Assembly (NCBI RefSeq): GCF_000739935.1
Contig: NZ_BBJU01000015.1
Span: forward strand, 1 to 64,000
Reading direction: 5' to 3'
Length of the DNA stretch: 64,000 nucleotides
Source of the DNA: Agrobacterium rubi TR3 = NBRC 13261
GTDB lineage: Bacteria; Pseudomonadota; Alphaproteobacteria; Rhizobiales; Rhizobiaceae
Shown here: in pieces, positions 37,114 to 49,470 of the stretch
Position numbering within the stretch: position 1 is the first letter of the stretch
How the letters are laid out: every line of letters begins with the position of its first letter
The notes under the pieces: model-generated
What the model was told of the DNA's origin: nothing
The model's database searches: none
Seen by the model: only the letters and a program-made list of their open reading frames with translations
Position numbers and translations under genes: made by a program

Positions 37114-38781
37114 CTACACCTTGGTGACGAAAACCGTCACGATCGGCTTCTTGCCCCAGACCTGATTGGCCGTGGCGCGCACGGCGCGGCGGATGGATTC
37201 GCGAACAATGTTCAAATCCTTGCGGCGCGCACGCGGAATGCTTTCGACGGCACCCAGCACGGCGTCATAGAGCGTGTCTTCCATGGCTTCGCCTTCGTCA
37301 TCGAACTCCGGCAGGCCGAAGGCAACGACGTCAGGATCGCCCTGAAAATCGAAGCGGCTGTCGAGCAGAACATTGATCGAGACATGACCGGCGAAGGACA
37401 GCTTGCGACGGTCGCCAATACCCATTTCTTCGAAATCGCCCAGTAGGCGGCCATCCTTGAAGATGCGGCCATGCGGCGCATCATCGATGACCTCGGCTGG
37501 ACCGGGTGCCAGACGCAGAATATTGCCGTTGCGGACCTTGGGAACCTGCCCAATGCCAGCCTGTTCGGCCAGTTCTTTCTGCGCCACCAGATGCGCGGCT
37601 TCACCATGCACGGGCACCAGAATCTGTGGCTTCACCCACTCATACATCTGTAGAAGCTCGTTGCGGCGCGGGTGACCCGAGACGTGAACCAAAGCCTCGT
37701 TATCCGTGACGATGTGAACGCCCTGCTCGATCAGGCCGTTCTTGATATCCTGAATGGCCTTTTCATTGCCCGGAATGGCGCGCGACGAGAAGACGACCGT
37801 ATCACCAGACGCCAAAGCGACATTTCGCATTTCGTCACGCGAGAGCTTGGCAAGTGCTGCGCGCGATTCACCCTGCGAGCCGGTGAGAATGACGACGACC
37901 TTGTTGCGCGGAATATAGCCGAATTCATCTTCGGCCAGGAACGGCTTGATGCCTTCCATGATGCCGAGATCCTGGGAGACATTGACGACGCGCTTCAGCG
38001 AGGAGCCGAGCAGAAGCACTTCACGGCCTGCGCGTTCAGCTGCCTGGGCGATGGACCTGATACGCCCGACATTGGAGGAGAAGGTGGTGATCGCCACGCG
38101 TCCCTCGGCATTTTCGATGATCTGGCGAAGACCTTCCGACACCTGCTCTTCGGATGGCGAAACACCATCGCGCAGCGCATTGGTGCTATCGCACATCATC
38201 GCCAGCACGCCCTCTTCGCCGGCCGCGCGGAAGCGGGCTTCATCGGTGAACGGTCCGAGCGATGGTGCGTGATCGATCTTCCAGTCGCCCGTGTGCACGG
38301 CATTGCCGAGCGGGGTGCGGATGACCAGCGACATGGGTTCGGGAATGGAGTGATTGACACCGATGGCTTCGATCTCGAACGGGCCGACATTGATGCGGTC
38401 GCCCGCCTTGAACGGTGTGATCGGGATTTCGGCGCGCGTGCCCTCGTAATTGCGCTTGGCTTCCAGCATGCCGGCGGTGAAGCCGGAGGCATAGACCGGA
38501 ACCTTGAGGCTTGGCCACAGATCGTTCAGCGCACCGTAATGGTCTTCATGCGCGTGGGTGATGATAATGGCCTTGAGGTTTCCGCGCTGCGCTTCGATGA
38601 AGCTGATATCCGGCAACACGAGATCGATGCCGGGCAGATCGAGGCCTGCGAAGGTTACGCCGCAATCGACCATGATCCACTGGCGCTTGGTCGCCGGGCC
38701 GTAGCCGTAAAGCGCCAGGTTCATGCCGATTTCACCGACGCCACCGAGCGGCAGGAATACGAATTCGTCTTTTGTTGTCAT
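37114..38781 (-). CDS. rnj: Ribonuclease J
   Basis: A 555-residue metallo-beta-lactamase/beta-CASP ribonuclease with 5'-3' exo- and endonuclease activity, used in rRNA maturation and mRNA decay in rhizobia. The zinc motif HAHEDH is at residues 76-81; GVGEIGMNLALY near the N terminus and HVSGHPRRNELLQMYEWVKP later are typical. The start at 38781 (MTTKDEFVF) matches the family; a longer frame to 38862 does not. The 189-bp gap before birA has no gene. Confidence 0.94.
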   Translation of the reverse strand: MTTKDEFVFLPLGGVGEIGMNLALYGYGPATKRQWIMVDCGVTFAGLDLPGIDLVLPDISFIEAQRGNLKAIIITHAHEDHYGALNDLWPSLKVPVYASGFTAGMLEAKRNYEGTRAEIPITPFKAGDRINVGPFEIEAIGVNHSIPEPMSLVIRTPLGNAVHTGDWKIDHAPSLGPFTDEARFRAAGEEGVLAMMCDSTNALRDGVSPSEEQVSEGLRQIIENAEGRVAITTFSSNVGRIRSIAQAAERAGREVLLLGSSLKRVVNVSQDLGIMEGIKPFLAEDEFGYIPRNKVVVILTGSQGESRAALAKLSRDEMRNVALASGDTVVFSSRAIPGNEKAIQDIKNGLIEQGVHIVTDNEALVHVSGHPRRNELLQMYEWVKPQILVPVHGEAAHLVAQKELAEQAGIGQVPKVRNGNILRLAPGPAEVIDDAPHGRIFKDGRLLGDFEEMGIGDRRKLSFAGHVSINVLLDSRFDFQGDPDVVAFGLPEFDDEGEAMEDTLYDAVLGAVESIPRARRKDLNIVRESIRRAVRATANQVWGKKPIVTVFVTKV

Positions 38782-38970
38782 TAGTGTTTTTGTCCGATCA
38801 TGCCTCGCCCCGCCACGTCTAACGACGCCTGCAAGCTCGGCTAAAAGCATCGTTTTCATCAAACGCGGCGGTACGGCCGATGCGGGGCCGAGCGGGCGTC
38901 CTGCATTTACCGAGCAGCAGGAATGCTCCAGATCACGATGTCGAACCTCGGCGCTGACGCACCGTGCAGT

Positions 38971-39741
38971 TCAACCGAAAAATACGTCGCCAGCGGCAAT
39001 GGCGCGCGTGGGACCGCCATCTTCCTCCAGCAGCAGGAAACCCTTATCATCAATTCCGGCAAAACGCCCGTGGATAGAACGGTCTGGCAAATTGACGGTT
39101 ATCGGCTCGCCGATGCCGCAGGCTGCCGCGCGCCACAGGCGCATGACGTCGGCAACACCCTGCCCGCGATTCCACATCTGAAGAATATGCGCGACTTCGC
39201 GAAAGAGGTGAGCGAAAAGCTCGTCAGGTCCGCAGGCCGCGCCGTGTTCGCCGAGCCGTGTGACGGGATAGGCCGGATTATCAGGCATATGGGCGATGTT
39301 GATGCCGATGCCGATGACGAGCGCCGTGCGCCCATCCGGCAAAGTTTCGGCTTCCATCAGAATCCCGCAAGTCTTCTTGCGTCCAATGAGAATATCGTTC
39401 GGCCATTTGATTTCGAGCGGCGCGCCACCGGCGGGTAGCACAGCCCCCACGGCGCGATAAACCGCCAGCGCAAAGGCCAGCGGTAAGGAGCCGATATGCT
39501 CCATGGATGCGGGATCGATCAGAAGAAGAGAGGCATAGAGATTGCCGGGCTCAGACACCCAAGGCCTGCCGCGGCGGCCACGGCCACCGGTCTGCCTTGC
39601 GGCTGTCACCCAGAGATTGCCGCCGTCGCCTGCCCTTGCGCGGGCGAAGCATTCCGCATTGGTCGATGTCGTCTCGGCCAAGGCTTCGTGCCGGAAGTCA
39701 TCGACTGACACCCGGCCCGTTTTCATGCGTGTATCGCTCAA
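38971..39741 (-). CDS. birA: Biotin-protein ligase
   Basis: A 256-residue enzyme that activates biotin and attaches it to acetyl-CoA carboxylase and similar proteins. The catalytic motif [10 protein letters not shown] and the KWPNDILIG block are present. It lacks the DNA-binding N-terminal domain, so it is not a repressor. The frame starts at TTG 39741, overlapping the nuoN stop as TTGA; an ATG at 39726 is the alternative and would give 251 residues. It follows the nuo operon directly and is likely co-transcribed. Confidence 0.93.
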   Translation of the reverse strand: MSDTRMKTGRVSVDDFRHEALAETTSTNAECFARARAGDGGNLWVTAARQTGGRGRRGRPWVSEPGNLYASLLLIDPASMEHIGSLPLAFALAVYRAVGAVLPAGGAPLEIKWPNDILIGRKKTCGILMEAETLPDGRTALVIGIGINIAHMPDNPAYPVTRLGEHGAACGPDELFAHLFREVAHILQMWNRGQGVADVMRLWRAAACGIGEPITVNLPDRSIHGRFAGIDDKGFLLLEEDGGPTRAIAAGDVFFG

Positions 39742-41180
39742 AAGAACGTCTTTGCTGCGACGGTGACCGCATTGCCCAGCACACCACCGAAGAGGATGAA
39801 GCCGAGGACAAAGAGGCCGGACAGCGCGTAAACGATCCGCAATTCTCCAGCGGCCTTTTCGAAGCCACCCTTGGCTTCATCGAACCACATAACCTTGACG
39901 ATGCGCAGGTAGTAGTAAGCGCCGACGACCGAGGCGATCACGCCGATGACGGCGAGCGGGTAGAGATGCGCTTCAATGGCGGCCAGGAAGACGTAATACT
40001 TGCCGAAGAAGCCAGCCAGTGGCGGAATGCCTGCGAGCGAGAACATCATGATGGTCATGACGATGGCCATGAACGGATTGGTGGAGGCCAGACCGGCCAG
40101 ATCGTCCACGTCTTCGACATTGCCGACATCCTTGCGGCGCATGGCGAGAATGCAGGCGAAGGTGCCGAGTGTCATGCCCATGTAGACGGCCATGTAGAGC
40201 AGCACGCCCGCAACGCCGGACTGGCTACCTGCGGCAAGACCGACAAGTGCATAGCCCATGTGGCTGATGGAAGAATAAGCCATCAGACGCTTGATATTGC
40301 GCTGGCCGATGGCTGCGAAGGCACCGAGCAGCATGGAGGCAATCGAGATGAAGACGACGATCTGCTGCCAGTCGGCAAAGACCGGCTGGAATGCATCGAC
40401 AACGATCCGAACGAAGATGGCCATGGCGCCGACCTTCGGAGCTGCGGCCAGAAATGCCGTAACTGTGGTTGGTGCACCTTCGTAAACATCCGGCGTCCAC
40501 ATGTGGAACGGAACGGCGGAAATCTTGAACGCCAAACCGGCGAGCACGAACACCAGACCGAAAACGAGGCCGAGCGAGCGTGTTTCGGACGACAGGACAG
40601 CCGCGATTTCGGTAAAGCCGGTGTTGCCGGTGAAACCGTAGACCAGCGACATGCCGTAAAGCAGCATGCCGGACGACAGAGCGCCGAGAACGAAATATTT
40701 CAGACCGGCTTCCGTCGAGCGCAGGCTTTCGCGGTTGATGGCGCAGATGACGTAGAGTGCCAGCGACTGGAGTTCCAGTGCCATGTAAAGCGAGATCAGG
40801 TTGTTGGCCGAGATCATCAGGAGAATGCCGAGTGTTGCCAGAACCAGCAATACCGGGAATTCGAAGCGACCGATTGGCTCCACACGGCTGTGGCCGACTG
40901 ACATGATCATGGCGACGATGGCACCGATGAGCGCCAGCACCTTCATGAAGTTGCCAAAGGCGTCGGCGACATAAACGCCGCCGAAGGCAACGCCCGTTGC
41001 CGGTGCAAAGATGATCCACAGACCGACGACGACCAAGAGCGCTACGGCAAGACCCGTAACCGTATTGGTCGACTTGTCCCCGGAGAAGACCCCAATCATA
41101 AGCAGCACCAGAGCGCCGACCGCAAGGATCAGCTCGGGCGTCGCGATGCGCAGACTGGCAAAAAGAATTTCAGCGGTCAT
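39738..41180 (-). CDS. nuoN: NADH-quinone oxidoreductase subunit N
   Basis: A 480-residue antiporter-like membrane subunit of complex I, with about 14 hydrophobic segments and one of the three proton channels. Conserved blocks are [19 protein letters not shown] and [14 protein letters not shown]. It is the last nuo gene and lies 18 bp after nuoM. Confidence 0.96.
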   Translation of the reverse strand: MTAEILFASLRIATPELILAVGALVLLMIGVFSGDKSTNTVTGLAVALLVVVGLWIIFAPATGVAFGGVYVADAFGNFMKVLALIGAIVAMIMSVGHSRVEPIGRFEFPVLLVLATLGILLMISANNLISLYMALELQSLALYVICAINRESLRSTEAGLKYFVLGALSSGMLLYGMSLVYGFTGNTGFTEIAAVLSSETRSLGLVFGLVFVLAGLAFKISAVPFHMWTPDVYEGAPTTVTAFLAAAPKVGAMAIFVRIVVDAFQPVFADWQQIVVFISIASMLLGAFAAIGQRNIKRLMAYSSISHMGYALVGLAAGSQSGVAGVLLYMAVYMGMTLGTFACILAMRRKDVGNVEDVDDLAGLASTNPFMAIVMTIMMFSLAGIPPLAGFFGKYYVFLAAIEAHLYPLAVIGVIASVVGAYYYLRIVKVMWFDEAKGGFEKAAGELRIVYALSGLFVLGFILFGGVLGNAVTVAAKTFF

Positions 41181-41198
41181 GTCCTACGGGTCCTGTCG

Positions 41199-42710
41199 TC
41201 AGTTCAGAGAAAGCGCAACATTCTGCGCTGCCTGCAATGCGGCCGTATAATTATTGATCAAAAGGTCCACCGACGCTGCCGTAGCATCGAAAACCGGTGC
41301 CGGATAGACGCCGAAGAAAATCGTCAGTGCTACCAGCGGATAGAGAATGACCTTTTCGCGCGTCGAAAGGTCGAGCATGGATTTCAGGCTTTCCTTTTCC
41401 AGCGCACCGAAGATGACGCGGCGATAGAGCCACAGCGCGTAGGAGGCGGAAAGGATGACGCCCGTTGCCGCAAACAGCGCAACCCAGGTGTTGGCGCGGA
41501 ATACACCTATGATCGTCAGGAATTCACCAACGAAGCCGGAGGTACCAGGCAAACCGACATTGGCCATGGTGAAGACCATGAAGGCCACGGCATATTTCGG
41601 CATGTTGTTGACGAGACCGCCATAGGCGGAAATCTCACGGGTGTGCAGACGGTCATAGACGACGCCGACGCAAAGGAAGAGCGCGCCGGAGACGATGCCG
41701 TGCGACAGCATCTGGAAGATCGCACCCTGCACGCCCTGAACATTGGCGGCGAAAATACCCATCGTCACGTAACCCATGTGGGCGACCGACGAGTATGCAA
41801 TCAGCTTCTTGATGTCGTCCTGCATCATCGCGACCAGCGAGGTGTAGATGATGGCGATGACAGACAGCGTGAAGACGAAGGGCGCGAAATAGTCCGACGC
41901 AATCGGGAACATGGAGAGCGAAAAACGGATGAAACCGTAACCACCCAGCTTCAGCATGACACCGGCCAGAATAACCGAACCGGCGGTCGGGGCCTGAACG
42001 TGGGCATCCGGCAACCAGGTGTGAACAGGCCACATCGGCATCTTAACCGCAAAGGCTGCAAAGCAGGCGAGCCAGAGCCATGTCTGCATGCCAGCCGGGA
42101 AGCCGTGCTTCAGCAACTCTGTCATATCCGTCGTGCCAGCCTGCCAGTACATCGCCATGATGGCGAGCATGGTCAAAACCGAACCCAGCAGCGTGTAGAG
42201 GAAGAACTTGTAGGATGCGTAGACGCGATCTTTGCCGCCCCACACGCCGATGATGATGAACATCGGAATAAGCGTTGCTTCGAAGAAGACGTAAAAGAGA
42301 ACCGTATCAAGCGCGACGAACACGCCGACCATGACGACTTCCAGAAGAAGGAAGGCGATCATGTATTCCTTGATGCGCTTTTCGATCGCGTTCCAGCTAG
42401 CCAGAACACAGAACGGCATCAGGAATGTCGTCAGGATGACGAACAGCATTGAGATTCCGTCAACGCCGAGATGATAAGCGGCGATATCACCGAACCACGC
42501 GTGCTTTTCCACCATCTGGAAGCCTGGGTTCGAATTGTCGAAGCCGATCCAGACGAAAAGCGAGACGATGAAGGTGAAGACCGTCGTCAGCAGCGATACG
42601 TTGAGAACGTTGCGGCGACCGAACGGACCGTTCGCATTCGTCAGAAGCAAGAGCACCACGCCGACGAGCGGCAGGAAGGTGACCGTTGAAAGAATAGGCC
42701 AATCGGTCAT
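41199..42710 (-). CDS. nuoM: NADH-quinone oxidoreductase subunit M
   Basis: A 503-residue antiporter-like subunit of the complex I membrane arm. The key glutamate region [13 protein letters not shown] and the lysine block [20 protein letters not shown] are present, as well as [15 protein letters not shown]. Its start overlaps the nuoL stop by 1 bp (TAATG), so translation is coupled. Confidence 0.97.
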   Translation of the reverse strand: MTDWPILSTVTFLPLVGVVLLLLTNANGPFGRRNVLNVSLLTTVFTFIVSLFVWIGFDNSNPGFQMVEKHAWFGDIAAYHLGVDGISMLFVILTTFLMPFCVLASWNAIEKRIKEYMIAFLLLEVVMVGVFVALDTVLFYVFFEATLIPMFIIIGVWGGKDRVYASYKFFLYTLLGSVLTMLAIMAMYWQAGTTDMTELLKHGFPAGMQTWLWLACFAAFAVKMPMWPVHTWLPDAHVQAPTAGSVILAGVMLKLGGYGFIRFSLSMFPIASDYFAPFVFTLSVIAIIYTSLVAMMQDDIKKLIAYSSVAHMGYVTMGIFAANVQGVQGAIFQMLSHGIVSGALFLCVGVVYDRLHTREISAYGGLVNNMPKYAVAFMVFTMANVGLPGTSGFVGEFLTIIGVFRANTWVALFAATGVILSASYALWLYRRVIFGALEKESLKSMLDLSTREKVILYPLVALTIFFGVYPAPVFDATAASVDLLINNYTAALQAAQNVALSLN

Positions 42711-44707
42711 TACAGGGCACTCCCGAGCATCATCCAGGTGACAAGCCCGGCAATACCGATCAGCATCGCAAAGGCATAATGATAGAGGTAACCGGATTGC
42801 AGACGAACGACGCGGTTGGTCACATCAGCCACGCGCGCGGCAATACCGTTGGGTCCGTAGTGGTCGATAACCGCCACGTCGCCCTTTTTCCACAGGAAGC
42901 GGCCAAGCGCCTTTGCGGAGCGAACAAACAGGAAGTCGTAGAGTTCGTCGAAGTACCACTTGTTGAGCAGGAACTGGTAGAGGCCACGATGGGTCTCGGC
43001 CAGACGCTTCGGCGTCTCCGGCGACTTGATGTAGAAGTACCATGCGGTCACGAAACCAAGTGCCATGGCAATGAACGGGCTCCACTTGACCCACAATGGA
43101 ACGTGGTGGAACTCTTCGAGGATTTCGTTGGATGGAAGCGTAAAGAGAGCGCCCTTCCAGAATTCCGCATATTCTTCACCGAAGAAATGGCCCTCGAACA
43201 CGACACCCGCCAAGACAGCACCGACCGTGAGTACGAACAGCGGGATCAGCATGACCATCGGCGATTCATGGACGTGGTGCATGACATCTGCGGAAGCGCG
43301 CGGCTTGCCGAAGAAGGTCAGGAACGCCAGACGCCAGGAATAGAAGCTGGTGAATAGGGCTGCGATGACCAGAAGCGTGAAGGCGAAACCGGCGACCGCA
43401 TTGTGCGAGGCATAGGCGGATTCGATGATCACGTCCTTGGAGAAGAAGCCGGCAAAGCCGAACATCGTGCCGGGAATACCGACGCCTGTCAGCGCCAGCG
43501 TACCGACCGTCATCGTCCAGAAGGTGATGGGGATGTGCTTGCGCAGGCCGCCCATGTGACGCATGTCCTGCTCGCCATCCACGGCGTGGATGACCGAACC
43601 GGCGCAAAGGAACAGCAGCGCTTTGAAGAAGGCGTGCGTGAACAGGTGGAACACGGCCGCACCATAAGCGCCAACGCCGAGCGCCACGAACATGTAGCCG
43701 AGCTGCGAACAGGTCGAGTAAGCGATGACGCGCTTGATATCGTTTTGCACCAGACCGACGGTCGCGGCGAAGAAAGCGGTGATCGCGCCGATGAGTGTGA
43801 CAAAGGTCAAAGCGTCCGGCGACAGTTCGAAAATCGGTGACATGCGGGCGACGAGGAACACGCCAGCCGTAACCATGGTGGCGGCGTGAATGAGCGCCGA
43901 CACAGGTGTCGGGCCTTCCATAGCATCCGGCAGCCACGTGTGCAGCAGGAACTGCGCCGACTTACCCATGGAGCCCATGAACAACAGCAGGCAAACACCG
44001 GTCAGCGCATGCGCCTTGTCCAGCTGCATGCCGAACAGGTTGATGACGACATCGGTAGATGCTGCGCCATCGGCAGGCAGGTAGGTGCCAGCGGCTGCAA
44101 AGATCGTTTCGAAATTGACCGAGCCGAACAGCACGAACAGGCCTGAGATGCCGAGGATGAAGCCGAAGTCACCGACGCGGTTGACGATGAAGGCCTTCAT
44201 GGCGGCGGCAGAGGCCGATGGCTTCTTGTACCAGAAGCCGATCAGTAGATAGGACGCCAGACCCACGCCTTCCCAGCCGAAGAACATCTGCAACAAGTTG
44301 TCGGATGTGACCAGCATGAGCATGGCAAAGGTGAACAGCGACAGATAGGCAAAAAAGCGCGGACGATGCGGATCGTGGTGCATGTACCCGATGGAGTACA
44401 GGTGAACCAGGGTGGACACGGTATTGACGACCACGAACATGACGGCTGTCAGCGTATCGATACGGAAGGCCCATTCGACATCGATGCCGCCGGACTGGAT
44501 CCATTGCAGCACGGTCACCTTGATGACTTCGCCGGGCTCGTGGCTGAGAAGCGCCAAGTTGATGAAAACGATCCACGACAGGATCGCGACGATGATCATC
44601 AGGCCGGTTGTGACATATTCCGAGGCTTTGGCACCGATGGAGCGACCGAAAAGGCCAGCGATCAGGAAGCCGATCAGCGGAAGAAAGACGATAGCTTTGT
44701 AAATCAT
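42710..44707 (-). CDS. nuoL: NADH-quinone oxidoreductase subunit L
   Basis: A 665-residue distal subunit of the membrane arm, with the long lateral helix at its C-terminal end. [39 protein letters not shown] and [13 protein letters not shown] are the expected channel blocks. It is 7 bp after nuoK. Confidence 0.97.
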   Translation of the reverse strand: MIYKAIVFLPLIGFLIAGLFGRSIGAKASEYVTTGLMIIVAILSWIVFINLALLSHEPGEVIKVTVLQWIQSGGIDVEWAFRIDTLTAVMFVVVNTVSTLVHLYSIGYMHHDPHRPRFFAYLSLFTFAMLMLVTSDNLLQMFFGWEGVGLASYLLIGFWYKKPSASAAAMKAFIVNRVGDFGFILGISGLFVLFGSVNFETIFAAAGTYLPADGAASTDVVINLFGMQLDKAHALTGVCLLLFMGSMGKSAQFLLHTWLPDAMEGPTPVSALIHAATMVTAGVFLVARMSPIFELSPDALTFVTLIGAITAFFAATVGLVQNDIKRVIAYSTCSQLGYMFVALGVGAYGAAVFHLFTHAFFKALLFLCAGSVIHAVDGEQDMRHMGGLRKHIPITFWTMTVGTLALTGVGIPGTMFGFAGFFSKDVIIESAYASHNAVAGFAFTLLVIAALFTSFYSWRLAFLTFFGKPRASADVMHHVHESPMVMLIPLFVLTVGAVLAGVVFEGHFFGEEYAEFWKGALFTLPSNEILEEFHHVPLWVKWSPFIAMALGFVTAWYFYIKSPETPKRLAETHRGLYQFLLNKWYFDELYDFLFVRSAKALGRFLWKKGDVAVIDHYGPNGIAARVADVTNRVVRLQSGYLYHYAFAMLIGIAGLVTWMMLGSAL

Positions 44708-44714
44708 AGCCTTA

Positions 44715-45023
44715 TCAGCCCTTCATCATATTGACGTCTTCCACGGCAATCGATCCGCGGTTGCGATAGAAGACAACGAGTATTGCAAGACCGATGGCAG
44801 CTTCCGCAGCCGCGACGGTCAGAATGAACAAAGCGAAGACCTGGCCGACGATATCGTTGAGGAACGACGAGAACGCCACCATGTTGAGGTTGACCGCAAG
44901 CAGGATGAGCTCGATCGACATGAGGATGACGATGACGTTCTTACGGTTGAGAAAGATACCGAAGATGCCGATCGTGAAGAGGACCGCGCTGACCGTGAGG
45001 TAATGGGAAAGACCGATTTCCAT
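44715..45023 (-). CDS. nuoK: NADH-quinone oxidoreductase subunit K
   Basis: A 102-residue subunit with three membrane segments. It keeps the two buried glutamates of the proton route, in [11 protein letters not shown] and [11 protein letters not shown]. Length and start are standard. Confidence 0.97.
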   Translation of the reverse strand: MEIGLSHYLTVSAVLFTIGIFGIFLNRKNVIVILMSIELILLAVNLNMVAFSSFLNDIVGQVFALFILTVAAAEAAIGLAILVVFYRNRGSIAVEDVNMMKG

Positions 45024-45053
45024 AATATAATTTTCCTTGGATCCGTTCGCGCC

Positions 45054-45668
45054 TTATATGCCCTGACCCGGCTTGACCTTAACCGTCGTAACGGCGGTCT
45101 TCGGGTCGCGGCCAACCTGCGTGGCAATGTCCTGTCGCTTGATATCGGTGCGGTGACGCAGCGTCAGCACGATCGCGCCGATCATGGCCACCAGCAGAAC
45201 CAGACCGGCAAGCTGGAAGAAGTAGACGTAGTTCGTATAGAGCACGTCGCCGAGTGCAGCCGTATTGGCGCGCTCCAGCGGGTTCGGGATCGGCATGGTA
45301 ATCGACTTCGCCGCCTGCGGGTTGAGCACGCTGCCACCTACGACGATGATGAGTTCGGCTGCCAGAATGATACCGATCAACGCGCCGATGGGCGCATATT
45401 GCAGCACGCCGGAGCGCAATTCTGCGAAGTCCACATCCAGCATCATGACGACGAAGAGGAACAGCACCGCCACAGCGCCGACATAAACCACCAGCAGGAT
45501 CATGGCGAGGAACTCAGCGCCCGTCAGCAGGAAGAGAGCCGCTGCGTTGAAAAAGGTCAGAATGAGGAACAACACCGAATGAACGGGGTTCTTCGAAGCG
45601 ATGACCATGAACGCAGACGCCACGGCGACGAAAGCGAAGATGTAAAAGAATACAGCGTGCAGACCCAT
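45054..45668 (-). CDS. nuoJ: NADH-quinone oxidoreductase subunit J
   Basis: A 204-residue membrane subunit with five hydrophobic segments. The conserved NPVHSVLFLILTFFNAA and VYVGAVAVLFLFVVMML blocks are seen. A 134-bp gap with no gene separates it from nuoI upstream. Confidence 0.96.
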   Translation of the reverse strand: MGLHAVFFYIFAFVAVASAFMVIASKNPVHSVLFLILTFFNAAALFLLTGAEFLAMILLVVYVGAVAVLFLFVVMMLDVDFAELRSGVLQYAPIGALIGIILAAELIIVVGGSVLNPQAAKSITMPIPNPLERANTAALGDVLYTNYVYFFQLAGLVLLVAMIGAIVLTLRHRTDIKRQDIATQVGRDPKTAVTTVKVKPGQGI

Positions 45669-45802
45669 GTTGGTGCCTTTTTGTCCTCACCGGACAAACG
45701 CGACCCTGAAGCCGCATGCCCGTTTCGTTCCCGCCAGCGATAACCGACGGGCATTGACTGTTTACCCTCTCCGAAGCAGCGCTCCGAAGAAACCATGCTG
45801 CC

Positions 45803-46294
45803 TTAACGGTAAGGCGCATCCAGAGCAAGGTTGCGAGCGATTTCACGTTCCCAACGGTCGCCATTATCGAGAAGGCGCTGCTTGTCGAAATACAGCTCTT
45901 CGCGGGTTTCCGTCGCGAATTCGAAGTTCGGCCCCTCAACGATGGCATCGACAGGGCATGCTTCCTGGCAGAAGCCGCAATAGATGCACTTTACCATGTC
46001 GATATCGTAACGAACTGTGCGGCGCGTGCCATCGTTGCGGCGCGGGCCGGCTTCGATGGTGATGGCCTGGGCAGGACAGATCGCTTCGCACAGCTTGCAG
46101 GCGATGCAGCGTTCTTCACCGTTTGGATAACGACGAAGCGCATGTTCACCACGGAAACGTGGAGAAACCGGACCCTTTTCGAAAGGATAGTTCACCGTTG
46201 CCTTCTGTTTGAAGAAGTGACGCATCGTCAGGAAGAAGGCGCCAACGAATTCCTTAAGGAACAGTGAATTGACGGCTTGTGAAAGACTGGCCAT
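45803..46294 (-). CDS. nuoI: NADH-quinone oxidoreductase subunit I
   Basis: A 163-residue peripheral subunit holding two 4Fe-4S clusters (N6a, N6b): [12 protein letters not shown] and [12 protein letters not shown]. The ATG at 46294 has GGAGG five bases upstream; an earlier TTG at 46306 is rejected. It links the NADH arm to the quinone site. Confidence 0.97.
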   Translation of the reverse strand: MASLSQAVNSLFLKEFVGAFFLTMRHFFKQKATVNYPFEKGPVSPRFRGEHALRRYPNGEERCIACKLCEAICPAQAITIEAGPRRNDGTRRTVRYDIDMVKCIYCGFCQEACPVDAIVEGPNFEFATETREELYFDKQRLLDNGDRWEREIARNLALDAPYR

Positions 46295-46332
46295 CTCAAC
46301 CTCCAAATCTGCAAGCGAGGACTGCGAACATC

Positions 46333-47376
46333 TTATGCCCCCGCCGTCAGCTTGAGTACGAATGCAACAATCACGACCATGGCGAGCGAGAGCGGAAGGA
46401 AGACCTTCCAGCCGAGACGCATCAACTGGTCATAGCGGTAACGTGGAACGAATGCCTTCACCAGACCAAACATGAAGAAGACCATGCCGCCCTTCAGGAT
46501 GAACCAGATGATACCCGGTACCCAGTTCAGGAACCAGACATCCACGATGGGAAGCCAGCCGCCCAGGAACAGGATGGTCGTCAGGCAGCACATCAGAACG
46601 ATGGCAGCATATTCGCCCAACATGAACATCATGTACGGGGTGGAGCCATACTCCACCATGTGACCGGCCACAAGTTCCGATTCTGCTTCTGGCAGATCGA
46701 ACGGTGGACGGTTGGTTTCGGCCAGCGCCGAGATAAAGAAGATGATGAACATCGGGAAAAGCGGCAACCAGTGCCAATCCAGGAACGATGCCGGCAGGCC
46801 GAGCGACGTACCAATGCCGGAATGCTGCGCGTTGACAATGTCAGTCAGGTTCAGCGAACCGACGCACAGCAGAACGGTAACGATGACGAGGCCGATGGAG
46901 ACTTCGTAGGACACCATCTGAGCGGCAGAACGAAGCGCACCGAGGAAGGGATACTTCGAGTTCGACGCCCAGCCACCCATGATGATGCCGTAGACTTCAA
47001 GCGACGAGATCGCGAAGATGTAGAGAATGCCGACATTGATGTTGGCGATGACCCAGCCCTGATTGAACGGGATCACGGCGTAGGTTGCCAGTGCCAGTGT
47101 CACGGCAACCAACGGAGCCAGCAGGAACACGGCCTTGTTGGCACCGGATGGGATGACCGGCTCTTTCAGAATGAACTTCAAAAGGTCGGCGAAAGACTGG
47201 AAAAGACCGAAGGGACCAACGACGTTGGGACCCCGGCGCAGCTGAACGGCTGCCCAGATCTTACGGTCGGCAAGCAGAAGGAAAGCGATCGACACCAGCA
47301 ACAAAACGAGAAGAAGCAGGGACTGGCCGACAATAATCAGCGCTGGCCAGACATAGCTCCAGAAAAACGATTCCAT
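46333..47376 (-). CDS. nuoH: NADH-quinone oxidoreductase subunit H
   Basis: A 347-residue membrane subunit with about eight segments that forms the quinone chamber. The signatures [20 protein letters not shown] and the acidic loop [19 protein letters not shown] are both present. Confidence 0.97.
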   Translation of the reverse strand: MESFFWSYVWPALIIVGQSLLLLVLLLVSIAFLLLADRKIWAAVQLRRGPNVVGPFGLFQSFADLLKFILKEPVIPSGANKAVFLLAPLVAVTLALATYAVIPFNQGWVIANINVGILYIFAISSLEVYGIIMGGWASNSKYPFLGALRSAAQMVSYEVSIGLVIVTVLLCVGSLNLTDIVNAQHSGIGTSLGLPASFLDWHWLPLFPMFIIFFISALAETNRPPFDLPEAESELVAGHMVEYGSTPYMMFMLGEYAAIVLMCCLTTILFLGGWLPIVDVWFLNWVPGIIWFILKGGMVFFMFGLVKAFVPRYRYDQLMRLGWKVFLPLSLAMVVIVAFVLKLTAGA

Positions 47377-47388
47377 AGTCCCCTACCC

Positions 47389-49470
47389 TTACTCTGCCGC
47401 AGCCTTGAAGTTGTTGCGGGCCAATGCGGAACATTCGGCCATGACGGCGGACGCTCTCGCAATCGGGTTCGTCAAATAAAAATCCTTAACCGGCGAGGCA
47501 AAGCCTGCCTTGTTGAGGGTGCTTACCTGCGTGGCGAGCGTTTCAATCGCTGCCACGTCAGACACGGCAATCTCGTCAGCATCGGCAAAATGCGGATGCG
47601 CGATGTAAAGCTGAGCGCGCAGAGCAGACAACGAGTCGAACGGCAGCTTGTGGCCGAGAACATCGGACAGCGCACGCAGGATCGCCCAGTCTTCGCGGGC
47701 TTCGCCCGGTGCGAAACCGGCGCGGTTGCCCATCTGCACGCGTCCCTCGGTGTTGACCCAGATACCGGACTTTTCGGTATAGGCAGCACCCGGCAGGATG
47801 ACATCGGCAGCCATTGCGCCAGCATCACCATGCGAACCGATATAGACGGTCAGTTCTGCAGTCTTGGCGGAAAGATCAATCTCGTCTGCGCCGAGCAGGA
47901 AGAGAACTTCGGACGATGCAGCGATGGAAGCGGCGTTGGCCGACTTGTCCGCTGGGACAAAGCCGATATCCAGACCACCAACGCGGGCAGCAGCCGTGTG
48001 CAGAACAGAGAAGCCGTTCCACTCGGCCGAAACGACGCCAACGGAAACAGCCAGCTTTGCAGCCGCAGCCAGCACAGCGGCACCGTCTTCACGCGACAGA
48101 GCGCCCTGCCCGACGATGATCATCGGGTTCTTCGCAGCCTTCAGCTTTTCAATGAAGCTGTGCGAACCGGAGGCCAGATCGGACAGCGTGTCCGTGCCTG
48201 AGCCGAGATATTCGTATTCATAACGCAACTCGCTCGCTTCACCGATGACAGCAATCGGGAAGCCGCCACGGCGCCAGCGCTTGCGAATGCGTGCGTTGAG
48301 CACGGAGGCTTCGTAGCGCGGGTTGGAGCCGACGATCAGCAGCGCGTCGGCATGTTCGATGCCTTCGATGGTGGCGTTGAACAGGTAGCTTGCGCGACCG
48401 AGCGATGGATCGAGCGCTGCGCCATCCTGACGGCAATCGACGTTGGTCGAACCCAGCGACGCCAGCAGCGACTTCAATGCGAACATTTCTTCGACGGAAG
48501 CCAGATCGCCAGCGATAGCGCCGATCTTCTCTCCCGAGGTCGAGGCAACGCCAGTCTTGATGGCGGCAAAAGCTTCGCCCCATGTGGCAGGCTGCAAACG
48601 GCCATCCTTGCGGACATAGGGCTTGTCGAGACGCTGGGTCTTGAGGCCATCCCAGATGAAGCGGCTTTTGTCGGAAATCCACTCTTCATTGATCGCTTCG
48701 TTGACACGCGGCATGACGCGCATGACTTCGCGGCCACGGGTATCGACGCGGATGGCAGAACCGAGCGCATCCATTACGTCGATGGTTTCGGTCTTGCCGA
48801 GTTCCCAAGGACGGGCGGTGAAGGCGAAAGGCTTGGAGGTCAGCGCACCAACCGGGCAGAGATCGACAACGTTGCCCTGAAGCTCTGAGGTCATCGCCTG
48901 CTCGAGATAGGTCGTGATTTCGGCATCTTCGCCACGACCGATCAGACCCAGTTCGGAAATGCCAGCAACTTCCGTGGTGAAGCGAACGCAGCGTGTGCAG
49001 TGAATGCAGCGGTTCATGACCGTCTTGACGAGCGGTCCGATGTATTTGTCTTCCACCGCCCGCTTGTTTTCAGAATAGCGCGAGCCCGGAATACCGAAGG
49101 CCATCGCCTGGTCCTGAAGGTCGCATTCGCCACCCTGGTCGCAGATGGGACAATCGAGCGGGTGGTTGATGAGCAGGAATTCCATCACGCCTTCGCGGGC
49201 CTTCTTGACCATCGGCGTGTTGGTGAAAACTTCCGGCAATTCGCCGTTGGGACCGCCACGAATATCGCGAACGCCCATGGCGCAGGATGCGGCAGGCTTG
49301 GGCGGTCCGCCCTTCACCTCGATGAGACACATGCGGCAATTACCCGCAACCGACAAACGCTCGTGGAAACAAAAGCGCGGAACTTCGGCACCAGCCTCCT
49401 CGCACGCCTGCAACAGCGTGAAATGATCCGGAACCTCGATCTCTTTACCGTCAACCTTGAGCTTTGTCAT
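47389..49470 (-). CDS. nuoG: NADH-quinone oxidoreductase subunit G
   Basis: A 693-residue iron-sulfur subunit of the NADH arm. The N-terminal 2Fe-2S ferredoxin domain has CRMCLIE; CPICDQGGECDLQD and CIHCTRCVRF bind the next clusters. The molybdopterin-type domain follows without catalytic use. It is 173 bp after nuoF, the second-largest gap inside the operon region, in which I see no gene. Confidence 0.96.
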   Translation of the reverse strand: MTKLKVDGKEIEVPDHFTLLQACEEAGAEVPRFCFHERLSVAGNCRMCLIEVKGGPPKPAASCAMGVRDIRGGPNGELPEVFTNTPMVKKAREGVMEFLLINHPLDCPICDQGGECDLQDQAMAFGIPGSRYSENKRAVEDKYIGPLVKTVMNRCIHCTRCVRFTTEVAGISELGLIGRGEDAEITTYLEQAMTSELQGNVVDLCPVGALTSKPFAFTARPWELGKTETIDVMDALGSAIRVDTRGREVMRVMPRVNEAINEEWISDKSRFIWDGLKTQRLDKPYVRKDGRLQPATWGEAFAAIKTGVASTSGEKIGAIAGDLASVEEMFALKSLLASLGSTNVDCRQDGAALDPSLGRASYLFNATIEGIEHADALLIVGSNPRYEASVLNARIRKRWRRGGFPIAVIGEASELRYEYEYLGSGTDTLSDLASGSHSFIEKLKAAKNPMIIVGQGALSREDGAAVLAAAAKLAVSVGVVSAEWNGFSVLHTAAARVGGLDIGFVPADKSANAASIAASSEVLFLLGADEIDLSAKTAELTVYIGSHGDAGAMAADVILPGAAYTEKSGIWVNTEGRVQMGNRAGFAPGEAREDWAILRALSDVLGHKLPFDSLSALRAQLYIAHPHFADADEIAVSDVAAIETLATQVSTLNKAGFASPVKDFYLTNPIARASAVMAECSALARNNFKAAAE

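Noticed and set aside
37672..38784. 370-codon plus-strand ORF antisense to rnj
   Set aside because: Opposite the catalytic part of RNase J; no independent support.
46279..48201. 640-codon plus-strand ORF antisense to nuoH and nuoG
   Set aside because: It lies fully over two well-conserved nuo genes and its product is His/Arg/Gln-rich without any domain; it is a mirror of the codon bias.
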